The notes under the pieces were generated by a model. That model saw nothing but the letters and a program-made list of their open reading frames with translations. It had not been told where the DNA came from and made no database searches. A program made the position numbers and the translations under genes. Below, piece by piece: positions 9,244 through 16,718 of a stretch of DNA of 64,000 bases; within the stretch, counting starts at the first letter, position 1, and each line of letters begins with the position of its first letter. The stretch lies in the NCBI GenBank assembly GCA_943787605.1, contig CALSNB010000001.1, positions 248,001 to 312,000 of the forward strand. The letters are read 5' to 3'. The stretch comes from GCA-2697345 sp002697345 (GTDB taxonomy: Bacteria; Pseudomonadota; Alphaproteobacteria; Rhodobacterales; Rhodobacteraceae).

Positions 9244-10923
9244 ATGAGCATGTCCCCAATTGACGCAGAGCTACTAAGAAATGCGATGGAAAGCATAGCA
9301 GATGAAATGTACATCGCTTTGATGAAGAGTGCCTATTCGACAAATATCAAAGAGAGGAAAGATCACTCTACTGCCCTATTTGATGAAAATGGGAGGGTGG
9401 TGGTGCAAGGCGAAAGTATGCCACTGCATCTGGCTTCCATGCTAGGTCTGGTTGAAGTGGTCTTAGAAAAATATGGTAAGACAGGGGTTAAAGATGGCGA
9501 TATGTTTTTATCTAACGACCCTTATGTTGGAAGAGGGTCACATCTTCCAGACGTAGCTATGGCTGCGCCAATTTTTAAAGATGGTGAGTTAGTAATGTTT
9601 GTGTGCAATATTGCTCATCATGCTGATATGGGTGGAATGTCTCCGGGATCAATGGCAGGAGGGATGACTGAAATATATCAGGAAGGTCTTAGAATTCCCC
9701 CTATAAGATTATTTGAAGACAACATTTTGAAGCAGGATGTGATGGACATGATTCTGTTAAATGTACGAGTGCCAGAGGAACGTTTAGGAGATTACAATGC
9801 TCAAATAGCATCAAATCAACTTGGAAAACGAAGATGTATGACACTGATTGAGCGTTGGGGAAAGAAAAAAATAAGAAGCGGATGTGACGCAATAGTTGCC
9901 GCTGTTGCCCGCAGAACGCGTGCTTCCATAATGGATCTTCCAGACGGAGAGTATAAATTTGAAGATGTCGTAGATGATGATGGTGTTTCTAGAGAAAATA
10001 TCAAAATTTGTGTTACTATTACTGTTAAAGGTGAAGAAATAAAATTTGATTTTTCAGGTACGGACCGTCAAGTGGAGGGTAACAACAACGTTACAATGGC
10101 TGGGTTACAGGCATCCTGTCTGTATTGTTTAAAGGTCTTATTAGATCCTGATTGTCCGCAAAACCATGGAATGTTGGATCCAGTAACTATCGAAGCGCCT
10201 TTAGGTAGTGTGGTTAATGCTTCCTTTCCGGCGGCCTCTGCTGCTAGAGCTCAAACTGGCCAACGAATTGTTGATTGTATTTTAGGAGCTCTTGCCGCTG
10301 CTTATCCTGAAAAAATAGTTGCAGCTGGAAATGGAGCAAATACCTCTGCAGCCTTTTTTGGGCAGAGTGCTGCGGGCAAGTACTATGTTTATTTAGAAAC
10401 TTTAGGCGGAGGTGCAGGTGGGCGTTTTTATAAGGATGGAACGGATGGCGTTCAAGTTCATATGACAAATACATCAAATTTACCTATTGAAGCACTAGAA
10501 ACTGAATACCCTTTGATGATTGAAAGATATGAATTTACTGAGAACTCAGGTGGAGCAGGTAAATATCGTGGGGGGTTAGGTATCTTGAGAGAGTATAGAC
10601 CGATAGGACACAGCACCACCTTCTCAGGACAAGGCGAACGTTTTGTCAATCAACCGTGGGGATTGTTTGGTGGTAAATCGGGAGGAACTGGTTCATTCTC
10701 TACCGTTTCTGATAATGGTGCTGTATCTCGGCTTGCAAATAAACCATCGGCCTTGCGCGTTGGGCCAGAGAACGTTATTAGGGTAGTTACAGCTGGTGCA
10801 GGAGGATTTGGCGATCCCTTGGAAAGATCAGATGTAGATTTGGTTGAAGATAGAAATAGTGGTAAATTTACTGAGGAATTTCTTTCTAAAGAATATCCCC
10901 AGTGGAAGGGCTTATCCGATTAA
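9244..10923 (+). CDS. Hydantoinase B/oxoprolinase family protein, subunit B (HyuB-like)
   Basis: 559 residues matching the B subunit that forms the catalytic partner of HyuA. Diagnostic pieces are the N-terminal ERKDHSTALFDENG, SNDPYVGRGSHLPDV near residue 90, FVCNIAHHADMGG near 120 with its cluster of histidines and acids that can bind metal, and the C-terminal TAGAGGFGDP. A 4-bp spacing from HyuA indicates a coupled heteromer. The start at 9244 is supported by GGAGTAAAG just upstream. The gene is followed 17 bp later by a GntR/FCD regulator on the same strand, consistent with an autoregulated catabolic operon. Confidence 0.92.
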   Translation: MSMSPIDAELLRNAMESIADEMYIALMKSAYSTNIKERKDHSTALFDENGRVVVQGESMPLHLASMLGLVEVVLEKYGKTGVKDGDMFLSNDPYVGRGSHLPDVAMAAPIFKDGELVMFVCNIAHHADMGGMSPGSMAGGMTEIYQEGLRIPPIRLFEDNILKQDVMDMILLNVRVPEERLGDYNAQIASNQLGKRRCMTLIERWGKKKIRSGCDAIVAAVARRTRASIMDLPDGEYKFEDVVDDDGVSRENIKICVTITVKGEEIKFDFSGTDRQVEGNNNVTMAGLQASCLYCLKVLLDPDCPQNHGMLDPVTIEAPLGSVVNASFPAASAARAQTGQRIVDCILGALAAAYPEKIVAAGNGANTSAAFFGQSAAGKYYVYLETLGGGAGGRFYKDGTDGVQVHMTNTSNLPIEALETEYPLMIERYEFTENSGGAGKYRGGLGILREYRPIGHSTTFSGQGERFVNQPWGLFGGKSGGTGSFSTVSDNGAVSRLANKPSALRVGPENVIRVVTAGAGGFGDPLERSDVDLVEDRNSGKFTEEFLSKEYPQWKGLSD

Positions 10924-10940
10924 AAAAATAGGTAAAGTAA

Positions 10941-11696
10941 GTGAAAAATACGACGAAGATAAAACAAATAATTAAGTCTTCATCTGTTAAAAAAGACTCT
11001 GCGTCGCTAGCTGATTTAGCGACTTCGGAGCTAAGAAATAAGATTTTAGATTTATCTTTAACACCAAGCGAACATCTTGAAGAGAGGATGTTACTTGAGA
11101 GATTTCCTTTTGGTAGGACGCCCATAAGGGAAGCTCTTAATAGATTGATGGCAGAAGGTTTGGTCGAAACCAAAAACGGTCGGGGTGCATATGTTGCTTC
11201 AATGAGCATATGGCATACTTTGCAACTATTGGAAGCATACGTAATATCTGAACGAATTGTCGCGTCACTAATAAAATTTGATGATGTTAATCTGATATCA
11301 GATCTAGAAGCAATACAGACTGAGTATGAGTCGGTATCAAAAAATGCTGATATACTGGGCATAACAGAGAAAAATAATAGGTTTCATCGTAGACTTGCAC
11401 AAGCGACGGGAAATAGGTTCATAATTGCGCAGCATGCTGATTTGCATAATCTTGCCAGGAGGTTATCATTTTTTGTGTATAGTTCAGAAAATGTTTCGGC
11501 TAAAGAATTTAACTTACAAGTATCGCGTATAACTAGGCAACATTACGAAATTATTGGGTTCATCCAAAGTCAGAATAGATCTGAACTAGTTTCCTTAATT
11601 ACTGAGCATGCAGTTTTATTCCGTTTACGACTTAGTGCAGTTATAGGTGGTGCCGCAGATAAAGAAATTGATTTTTCTGAAAAATCAATAAATTAA
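10941..11696 (+). CDS. GntR family transcriptional regulator, FadR/FCD type
   Basis: 251 residues. The N-terminal winged helix-turn-helix (about 22-90) includes LATSELRNKILDLSL, the FPFGRTPIREALNRL recognition segment and the wing GLVETKNGRGAYVA. The C-terminal part (about 95-235) is an all-helical FCD-type ligand domain with FHRRLAQATGN and the later HYEIIGFIQ and ITEHAVLF helices, which usually carry metal- or carboxylate-binding histidines. The start is GTG at 10941. As the last gene of the hydantoinase operon and beside the divergent amidase/ABC transporter genes, it probably represses one or both and responds to a carboxylic pathway intermediate. Confidence 0.88.
   Translation: MKNTTKIKQIIKSSSVKKDSASLADLATSELRNKILDLSLTPSEHLEERMLLERFPFGRTPIREALNRLMAEGLVETKNGRGAYVASMSIWHTLQLLEAYVISERIVASLIKFDDVNLISDLEAIQTEYESVSKNADILGITEKNNRFHRRLAQATGNRFIIAQHADLHNLARRLSFFVYSSENVSAKEFNLQVSRITRQHYEIIGFIQSQNRSELVSLITEHAVLFRLRLSAVIGGAADKEIDFSEKSIN
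11667..11689. terminator. Weak hairpin at the convergent gntR/amidase ends
   Basis: Ten-base arms ATTGATTTTT and AAAAATCAAT separated by CTG form a perfect but AT-only stem over the last codons of the GntR gene. AT-rich sequence with a T5 run follows. The position between two converging genes suits a bidirectional terminator, but the stem has almost no GC, so strength is doubtful. Confidence 0.35.
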
Positions 11697-11708
11697 TTTT
11701 TAGATGAA

Positions 11709-12383
11709 TTAATTATTTATTAATGAGATTACCTCTTTAGTACTTCTTACATCAGCAACTAACTGCATTAGATTTACTAGAGTAGCATTATGTTCAAAGT
11801 CTGATCGTGTAGCTGTTCCATCATTTACGAATATTACATTGTAACCCAAAGCTACAGCATCTCTCGTCGTAGACTCACAGCAAGCGTTTGTTAATGTTCC
11901 TGTTACTATGAGTGTTTCAAAGCCTCCAGCCCTTAGTTGAGAATCCAAATCACTAGAGCCCTGAATAAGAGCGCTTGGTCTATTTTTATTGGATATTATA
12001 TCATTTTTGTGCACGTCCATATCTTTCCAGATCTCAAAACCAAAAGATCCAATCTTAGATTCTGACATCATTAAGTCAATTACTTTTTCGTCACAAAACC
12101 CCTGATACATTGTTTTAGTCCACTCGTCGTCAAAAGTTGATTGTGTCCAAGCCACACCACCACCGGCACTTCGCAGAGCTTTACCAATGGCGTTTATATT
12201 CGGAACTATTGTGTTTGCTTCAGGAATTTCGAGAACAGATAGGCCTGGTGCTACCCAGCTGTTTTGCATGTCGATAACAACGAGAGCTGTTTTTCTGGGA
12301 TCTATTGTATCGAATACGTGCTGCTTCCCTCTCCGCTTGATACATGCGTCTATTATCTCTTTTGGGATTGAAATTTTATGCAT
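11709..12383 (-). CDS. Isochorismatase-fold cysteine hydrolase (N-carbamoyl amino acid amidase-like)
   Basis: 224 residues of the isochorismatase superfamily, which contains N-carbamoylsarcosine amidase, nicotinamidase, ureidoacrylate amidase and biuret hydrolase. The Asp-Lys-Cys triad is visible as Asp38 in VVIDMQ, Lys133 in NKNRPSA and Cys168 in TNACCEST. An N-terminal extension of about 30 residues before the first strand is as in several C-N hydrolases of this family. It converges with the GntR gene and diverges from the ABC transporter genes. Next to an ATP-dependent hydantoinase, the attractive reading is that it removes carbamoyl from the ring-opened N-carbamoyl product. That is inference from context; true isochorismatase activity is unlikely because no siderophore genes are present. 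Confidence 0.85.
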   Translation of the reverse strand: MHKISIPKEIIDACIKRRGKQHVFDTIDPRKTALVVIDMQNSWVAPGLSVLEIPEANTIVPNINAIGKALRSAGGGVAWTQSTFDDEWTKTMYQGFCDEKVIDLMMSESKIGSFGFEIWKDMDVHKNDIISNKNRPSALIQGSSDLDSQLRAGGFETLIVTGTLTNACCESTTRDAVALGYNVIFVNDGTATRSDFEHNATLVNLMQLVADVRSTKEVISLINN

Positions 12384-12429
12384 GATTTCTCCAGTATTTA
12401 GGCTCTCAATTTTAAATTTGATAGCTTCA

Positions 12430-12484
12430 TTGTCGTTGACAACAAAAATGTAATGTATTACCTATAATATATACAACATATATT
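12430..12484. promoter_or_regulatory. Candidate operator cluster in the amidase/ABC transporter divergent region
   Basis: The 190-bp gap between the divergent amidase and solute-binding protein genes contains three inverted repeats: TTGTC-GTT-GACAA at 12430-12442, GTAAT-GT-ATTAC at 12450-12461 and AATATAT-ACAAC-ATATATT at 12466-12484. The first has the TTGT...ACAA look of FCD-type GntR operators. The GntR/FCD regulator encoded about 0.7 kb away is the natural candidate. None of this is proven, and in such AT-rich DNA the third repeat could be chance. Confidence 0.35.
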
Positions 12485-12573
12485 TATTAAATCAATTAAT
12501 TTAAGGCAAATAAATACAACTAAATCAATAATCTAAAAGTATGATTTATTAGAATATTTACTGGGAGAAAATA

Positions 12574-13653
12574 ATGAAAAAGATAGAAAAAAAGAAAAAT
12601 AATCTAAATAGAAGGACGGTTATTAAATCAGCGCTTGGAGCGGGGGCATTAATGTCTACTCCATATTTCTTTGTGAAAGCGAATGCTGCGTCTGACCCTA
12701 AAGTACTTAACATGTACAATTTTGATGGTAGTCTCGGTGAATTTTATACTAAGCACTGGTATGATCCTTTCATAGAAAAATTTGATATCAAAATGAATCA
12801 TATTAAACTTAAAGGTAGTAGAGTACCTCTTGAAAAAGTACAGGCACAGATAAATGCAGGTAAGCCTGAGACAGATGTTATGCCTATGCACCAAGATCAA
12901 GTTATCTTTGCTCAGCGCAATAATCTCGCAATGGAAGTTGATGCATCTGCAATACCAGAGTTTGCAAACTATTATGACAAAGGTGTTACAAAGTATGGAC
13001 CAAAAATGGTACTTTGGTGTTATGGATTGGCTTACAATACAGAATTGGTTAAGCCAGCACCGACCTCATGGAAAGTTTTGTGGGATCCAGAGTATGCGGG
13101 AAAAGTAGCGGTTAATGAAGGGCTAAAAGACCAAACACTTCAAATGGTAAATCTAGCATTTAAGGGTAGCCCATATCCAGTTGATGCTCAGACATTTAAG
13201 CATTTAAGTGATTTACGTCCAAGCTTAGTTGCTCTTTGGAGTGGTGGAGCAGATGCGGAGCAGCTGTTTAGAAATGGTGAAATTGTAATGACACCATTTT
13301 GGAACGGTCGCGTTACGAAGCTTAGAGGAGAGGGTCTACCACTAAAATTTGCAACTCCTAAAGAGGGTTTCTTTGTTCGTTCGAGCGTTTATGGCATACC
13401 ACGAGGAGCAGCTAATCCAGAATTGGCTCATGAGTGGTTGAACTGGGTAATTGGTGCCGGGCCACAAAAGAAAATGGTAGAATACGGATATGGAACATTT
13501 AATAAGCAAGTAGAGCACACTGCAGAGGAAGCAGCAAATGTGATCGTGTCCGATCCTGAAGTCATGAAATATGCAGTTTCAGAGGACTTCAATCAAATTC
13601 TTGATAATGGTAAAGAGTGGACTGATATGTGGAATAAGTGGAAATCCTCATAA
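12574..13653 (+). CDS. ABC transporter substrate-binding protein, spermidine/putrescine (PotD-like) type
   Basis: 359 residues. The N-terminus has a basic stretch, a twin-arginine-like NRRTVIK (12-18), a hydrophobic core and an ANA-A cleavage site near 38, so export to the periplasm probably uses Tat. The mature part reads like the bacterial solute-binding family that takes polyamines or other cationic or small organic ligands: LNMYNFDGSLGEFY, the hinge strand MVLWCYGLAYNTELV, SWKVLWDPEYAGKVAV, and the C-terminal AHEWLNW. GGGAGAAAATA before the ATG is a good ribosome-binding site. It heads an operon with two permeases and an ATPase. The ligand cannot be read from sequence, but co-location with the hydantoinase genes suggests the nitrogenous substrate of that pathway. 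Confidence 0.9.
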   Translation: MKKIEKKKNNLNRRTVIKSALGAGALMSTPYFFVKANAASDPKVLNMYNFDGSLGEFYTKHWYDPFIEKFDIKMNHIKLKGSRVPLEKVQAQINAGKPETDVMPMHQDQVIFAQRNNLAMEVDASAIPEFANYYDKGVTKYGPKMVLWCYGLAYNTELVKPAPTSWKVLWDPEYAGKVAVNEGLKDQTLQMVNLAFKGSPYPVDAQTFKHLSDLRPSLVALWSGGADAEQLFRNGEIVMTPFWNGRVTKLRGEGLPLKFATPKEGFFVRSSVYGIPRGAANPELAHEWLNWVIGAGPQKKMVEYGYGTFNKQVEHTAEEAANVIVSDPEVMKYAVSEDFNQILDNGKEWTDMWNKWKSS

Positions 13654-13675
13654 GGTTAGCGCCGTAAAAAATAAT

Positions 13676-13722
13676 TTGTATGCGAAATCTATAATTTTAA
13701 TTTAAATAGGTTTCGCGTACAA
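13676..13722 (+). other. Intra-operon hairpin between binding protein and permease genes
   Basis: Arms TTGTATGCGAAA (13676-13687) and TTTCGCGTACAA (13711-13722) pair over 12 bp with one G-U wobble and a 23-base AT-rich loop. It lies in the only long gap of the ABC operon (113 bp) and is followed by a T-rich stretch near 13738-13745. Such hairpins behind a binding-protein gene usually act as attenuators or 3' stabilisers, giving excess binding protein over permease. The structure is seen directly; the function is inferred. Confidence 0.5.
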
Positions 13723-13766
13723 AGTTTTCACTTCAATTTTTTTTAAATAGAATGTAATTTGTCGTA

Positions 13767-14621
13767 ATGTTACGTAACTCTGATCAAAACTATGGAGCAT
13801 TGTGGCTTTTGACACCCACGGTGTTATTGTACCTAGCAACATTTCTATTTCCCCTTATTATGCTGGGAGTTCTCAGTTTTGCTAAGTTCGAACTTAGCGT
13901 AACAACACTAGGATTTTATCTCGATAATTATAATAAAATATTTAGTGATGGAATAACTTTAAAAATATTTTTTCAGACGGTGAGACTCTCTGTTTGGATA
14001 ACGTTCTGGTGTCTGATTTTAGGGTATCCTGTAGCTTTGTTAATGCGGAGTTGTAGCCCTAAGATGAAGATGGTCCTTCTTTTTTGCGTTGTTTCACCTT
14101 TATTAACGAGTATTATTGTGAGGAATGTAGCATGGCTTTTAATACTCGGCAGATCGGGAATAATAAATGATACACTTATCCAATGGGAATTAATTTCTAA
14201 ACCTCTTCCGTTAATGTATAATGAGTTTGGTGTAATTTTAGCCGTGGTACATGTGTATTTGTCTTTTATGGTCCTACCACTTTTCGGAGCACTCAGTTCA
14301 ATTAACTCGTCGATCGAAGAGGCTGCAAGCAGCTTGGGAGCTCCGGCTTGGCGCGTATTCCTATCTGTAACATTACCGTTAAGTTTACCAGGGATTATGG
14401 CAGGGTGTACATTAGTATTTATTCTTTCAATGGGGGTATACCTTACACCCGTTATAATGGGTGGAAATTTTGTTTTAACTTTGCCAATGCTTATTACTGA
14501 GTCTGTTCGAGAGCAGTACGATTGGCCTTTCGCTTCGGCTATGGCTCTTATGCTACTTTTAGCTATAGGATTTATGGTTATTTTATCATCTGGGGTACAA
14601 AGATTGGTAGGTAGGAGATGA
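13767..14621 (+). CDS. ABC transporter permease (PotB-like)
   Basis: 284 residues with about six membrane helices, beginning with WLLTPTVLLYLATFLFPLIM. The cytoplasmic EAA loop that docks on the ATPase is EEAASSLGAPAWRVFLSVTL near residue 186. Family length and layout match the first permease of polyamine-type importers. The gene overlaps the next permease by 4 bp (ATGA), so the two are coupled. It acts in the inner membrane with the neighbouring permease and ATPase as the transport channel. Confidence 0.9.
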   Translation: MLRNSDQNYGALWLLTPTVLLYLATFLFPLIMLGVLSFAKFELSVTTLGFYLDNYNKIFSDGITLKIFFQTVRLSVWITFWCLILGYPVALLMRSCSPKMKMVLLFCVVSPLLTSIIVRNVAWLLILGRSGIINDTLIQWELISKPLPLMYNEFGVILAVVHVYLSFMVLPLFGALSSINSSIEEAASSLGAPAWRVFLSVTLPLSLPGIMAGCTLVFILSMGVYLTPVIMGGNFVLTLPMLITESVREQYDWPFASAMALMLLLAIGFMVILSSGVQRLVGRR

Positions 14622-15433
14622 GTTCGCAAGAATCTTATGGCTCTAGGTTACCTTATAGATTATTGGTCTTTATAGTTACTGTTATTATTTTCTTTTTAGA
14701 AGCACCATTAATAATTTTAGTAATTCAATCTTTTACTGCTGAGTCCTATTTAGCTTTTCCTCCACCTTCATACGGTGTGAGATGGTATAAAGAGGTGCTA
14801 ACATCTGAAGATTGGCTGAATTCAATTTCTTTAAGTTTGATTATAGCCTCAATTGTTACACCACTTTCGTTGATTTTTGGTACCATGGCGGCGTTTGCTC
14901 TAGATCGCGGACCAAAGAAATTAAAAAATGGCCTCCAAGCTATAATGATTGCTCCGATGGTTTTACCACATATCGTACTCGGACTAGGGCTGTTTAAAAT
15001 GGCCCTTCAATTAGATATTGATGATAGTATGCTCGCTTATGTCCCAGCACATCTTACTATAACGATACCTTTTGTAATAATATCAGTTGGCGCCAGTTTG
15101 CAAACTTTTGAGGTAACTTTGGAGGAAGCTGCGCGAAGTCTAGGCGCATCACGTTTTTGGGCTGTATGGTACATAACCTTACCGATCATTAGCCCGGCTT
15201 TGGTAGCAGGTGCTATTTTTAGTTTTATAATTTCGTTTGACGAGTTTATAATAACGTTCTTTTTAACAACATTTGAAAGAACGTTACCCATAGAAATGTT
15301 CACTACTTTAATGTATCAGGTAAAGCCATCTATAGCTGCCGTGTCGACGTTAACGTTAGCAGTGACAGCATTCTTAACCGCGATGCTCATACTAAGAGGG
15401 CAGATAACGAGTGGAGATAAGGTAATCAAATGA
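14618..15433 (+). CDS. ABC transporter permease (PotC-like)
   Basis: 271 residues with six predicted membrane helices and the EAA loop EEAARSLGASRFWAVWYITL near residue 169. The opening helix (LLVFIVTVIIFFLEAPLIIL) and SFTAESYLAFPPPSYGVRWY are typical of the second permease in polyamine/thiamine/iron-type importers. It overlaps both neighbours by 4 bp, which implies tightly linked translation with the first permease and the ATPase. The substrate is as for the binding protein, unknown but probably cationic or a small nitrogen compound. Confidence 0.9.
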   Translation: MSSQESYGSRLPYRLLVFIVTVIIFFLEAPLIILVIQSFTAESYLAFPPPSYGVRWYKEVLTSEDWLNSISLSLIIASIVTPLSLIFGTMAAFALDRGPKKLKNGLQAIMIAPMVLPHIVLGLGLFKMALQLDIDDSMLAYVPAHLTITIPFVIISVGASLQTFEVTLEEAARSLGASRFWAVWYITLPIISPALVAGAIFSFIISFDEFIITFFLTTFERTLPIEMFTTLMYQVKPSIAAVSTLTLAVTAFLTAMLILRGQITSGDKVIK

Positions 15434-16503
15434 GTTCTGTTGAATTAAAATCTATTGTAAAAAAATATGGAGAGGTAACTGCTGTGGCCTCAATCGATCT
15501 TTCCGTTGAGTCAGGAGAGTTCGTTACTTTACTTGGTCCATCAGGGTGTGGAAAAACAACTACTCTCCGAATGGTTGCGGGGTTCATTCGGCCGACTTCA
15601 GGAACTTTGTCGATTGGTGATGTAGACATGACAGGGGTTCCTCCACACCAGCGCACCGTTGGCTTGGTGTTCCAAAATTATGCTTTATTCCCACATATGA
15701 CTGTTCGTAAAAATGTAGAGTTTGGGTTAAAAATGCAAAAAGTATTGACATCTGAACGTGGACCACGTGTTCAGGAGGCGCTCGAATTAGTACAGTTAGA
15801 AGCGTTAGGTGAGAGAATGCCAGGAGAGTTGTCTGGCGGTCAGCAACAAAGAGTTGCTCTTGCTCGAGCACTTGTTATTAGACCCGATGTTTTGTTGCTA
15901 GATGAACCATTTGGGGCATTGGATAAACAGCTTAGAGATCATATGCGAGTTGAACTGAGAGAATTGCAACAAAAATTAAAAATTTCTACCCTATTCGTAA
16001 CACACGATCAAGATGAGGCTTTATCGATGTCTGATAGGATTGTTGTTATGTCGGAGGGAGAAGTAAGTCAGGTTGGAAAACCCACAGAAATTTATGAAAA
16101 ACCACAGACACGGTTTGTTGCTGATTTTATTGGAAGGTCCAATATCTTACTGGGGAAATTAGAAAATAAGGGCAAAACTATAAATGCTGAAGGATTAACT
16201 TTGCCTAATAAAGAAAATGTGACTGGTGGAGCTGAAGGTGTTTCGGTCATGATTAGACCGGAGTGTGTTAAAATCACTAAGTCTGAATCTAAGGCCACTA
16301 GCGCTTCAGTTGACGTTAAGGGTAAAATAACAGCAAGTATTTATTTAGGTTCTATAGTTCAGTACAGTGTTCAAATTATTGATGGTCCAAACCTAGTTGT
16401 CACCCAAAATAACACTGGTTCTGAGGATTTACAAAACTTAACTGTAGGAGATGATGTAGACGTGTCTTTCCCTGACTCAGCCGTTTATATCCTTCCGGGC
16501 TGA
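15430..16503 (+). CDS. ABC transporter ATP-binding protein (PotA-like)
   Basis: 357 residues. The nucleotide-binding domain has Walker A GPSGCGKTT at 36-44, the Q-loop in VFQNYALFPHM, the signature LSGGQQQRVAL near 135, Walker B LLLDEPFGALD near 155 and the H-loop in FVTHDQDEALSMSDR. A C-terminal TOBE-like beta domain (about 240-357) is as in PotA/MalK-type ATPases, where it regulates or contacts the permeases. ATG overlaps the permease stop by 4 bp. It is the last gene of the transporter set; 215 bp separate it from the M24 gene, which probably has its own operator. Confidence 0.92.
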   Translation: MSSVELKSIVKKYGEVTAVASIDLSVESGEFVTLLGPSGCGKTTTLRMVAGFIRPTSGTLSIGDVDMTGVPPHQRTVGLVFQNYALFPHMTVRKNVEFGLKMQKVLTSERGPRVQEALELVQLEALGERMPGELSGGQQQRVALARALVIRPDVLLLDEPFGALDKQLRDHMRVELRELQQKLKISTLFVTHDQDEALSMSDRIVVMSEGEVSQVGKPTEIYEKPQTRFVADFIGRSNILLGKLENKGKTINAEGLTLPNKENVTGGAEGVSVMIRPECVKITKSESKATSASVDVKGKITASIYLGSIVQYSVQIIDGPNLVVTQNNTGSEDLQNLTVGDDVDVSFPDSAVYILPG

Positions 16504-16680
16504 TCATTTAATTTAAGTTCAGAGAGTGTTTTAAGTTTTTAAATACAGTGTTCTATTTAGTAGGTAGTACTTAAGTGATATTTTTGACTAAGTTGAAGTG
16601 TAACTGAGTTTGTATAGTTCATTTAGAAAGTAATTTTTCAAGAGGCAATTAAACAAAAGAAAAGCCGTATTATTTTAAAT

Positions 16681-16703
16681 ATATTTAGTAATTAACTAAA
16701 TAT
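16681..16703. promoter_or_regulatory. 23-bp inverted repeat before the M24 gene (candidate operator)
   Basis: Perfect 9-base arms ATATTTAGT and ACTAAATAT flank AATTA. The repeat ends at 16703, just before the ribosome-binding site CCTGGAG of the M24 gene. A site here would block initiation or transcript elongation and looks like a dimer-binding operator. The T-N-GT...AC-N-A arrangement resembles GntR-type sites but with a longer centre. The regulator is unknown. Confidence 0.45.
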
Positions 16704-16718
16704 CCTGGAGAAATCATA

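Noticed and set aside
13973..14629. Long antisense frame (218 codons) over the first permease gene
   Set aside because: The plus strand encodes a canonical ABC permease with an EAA loop; the antisense product has no recognisable pattern.
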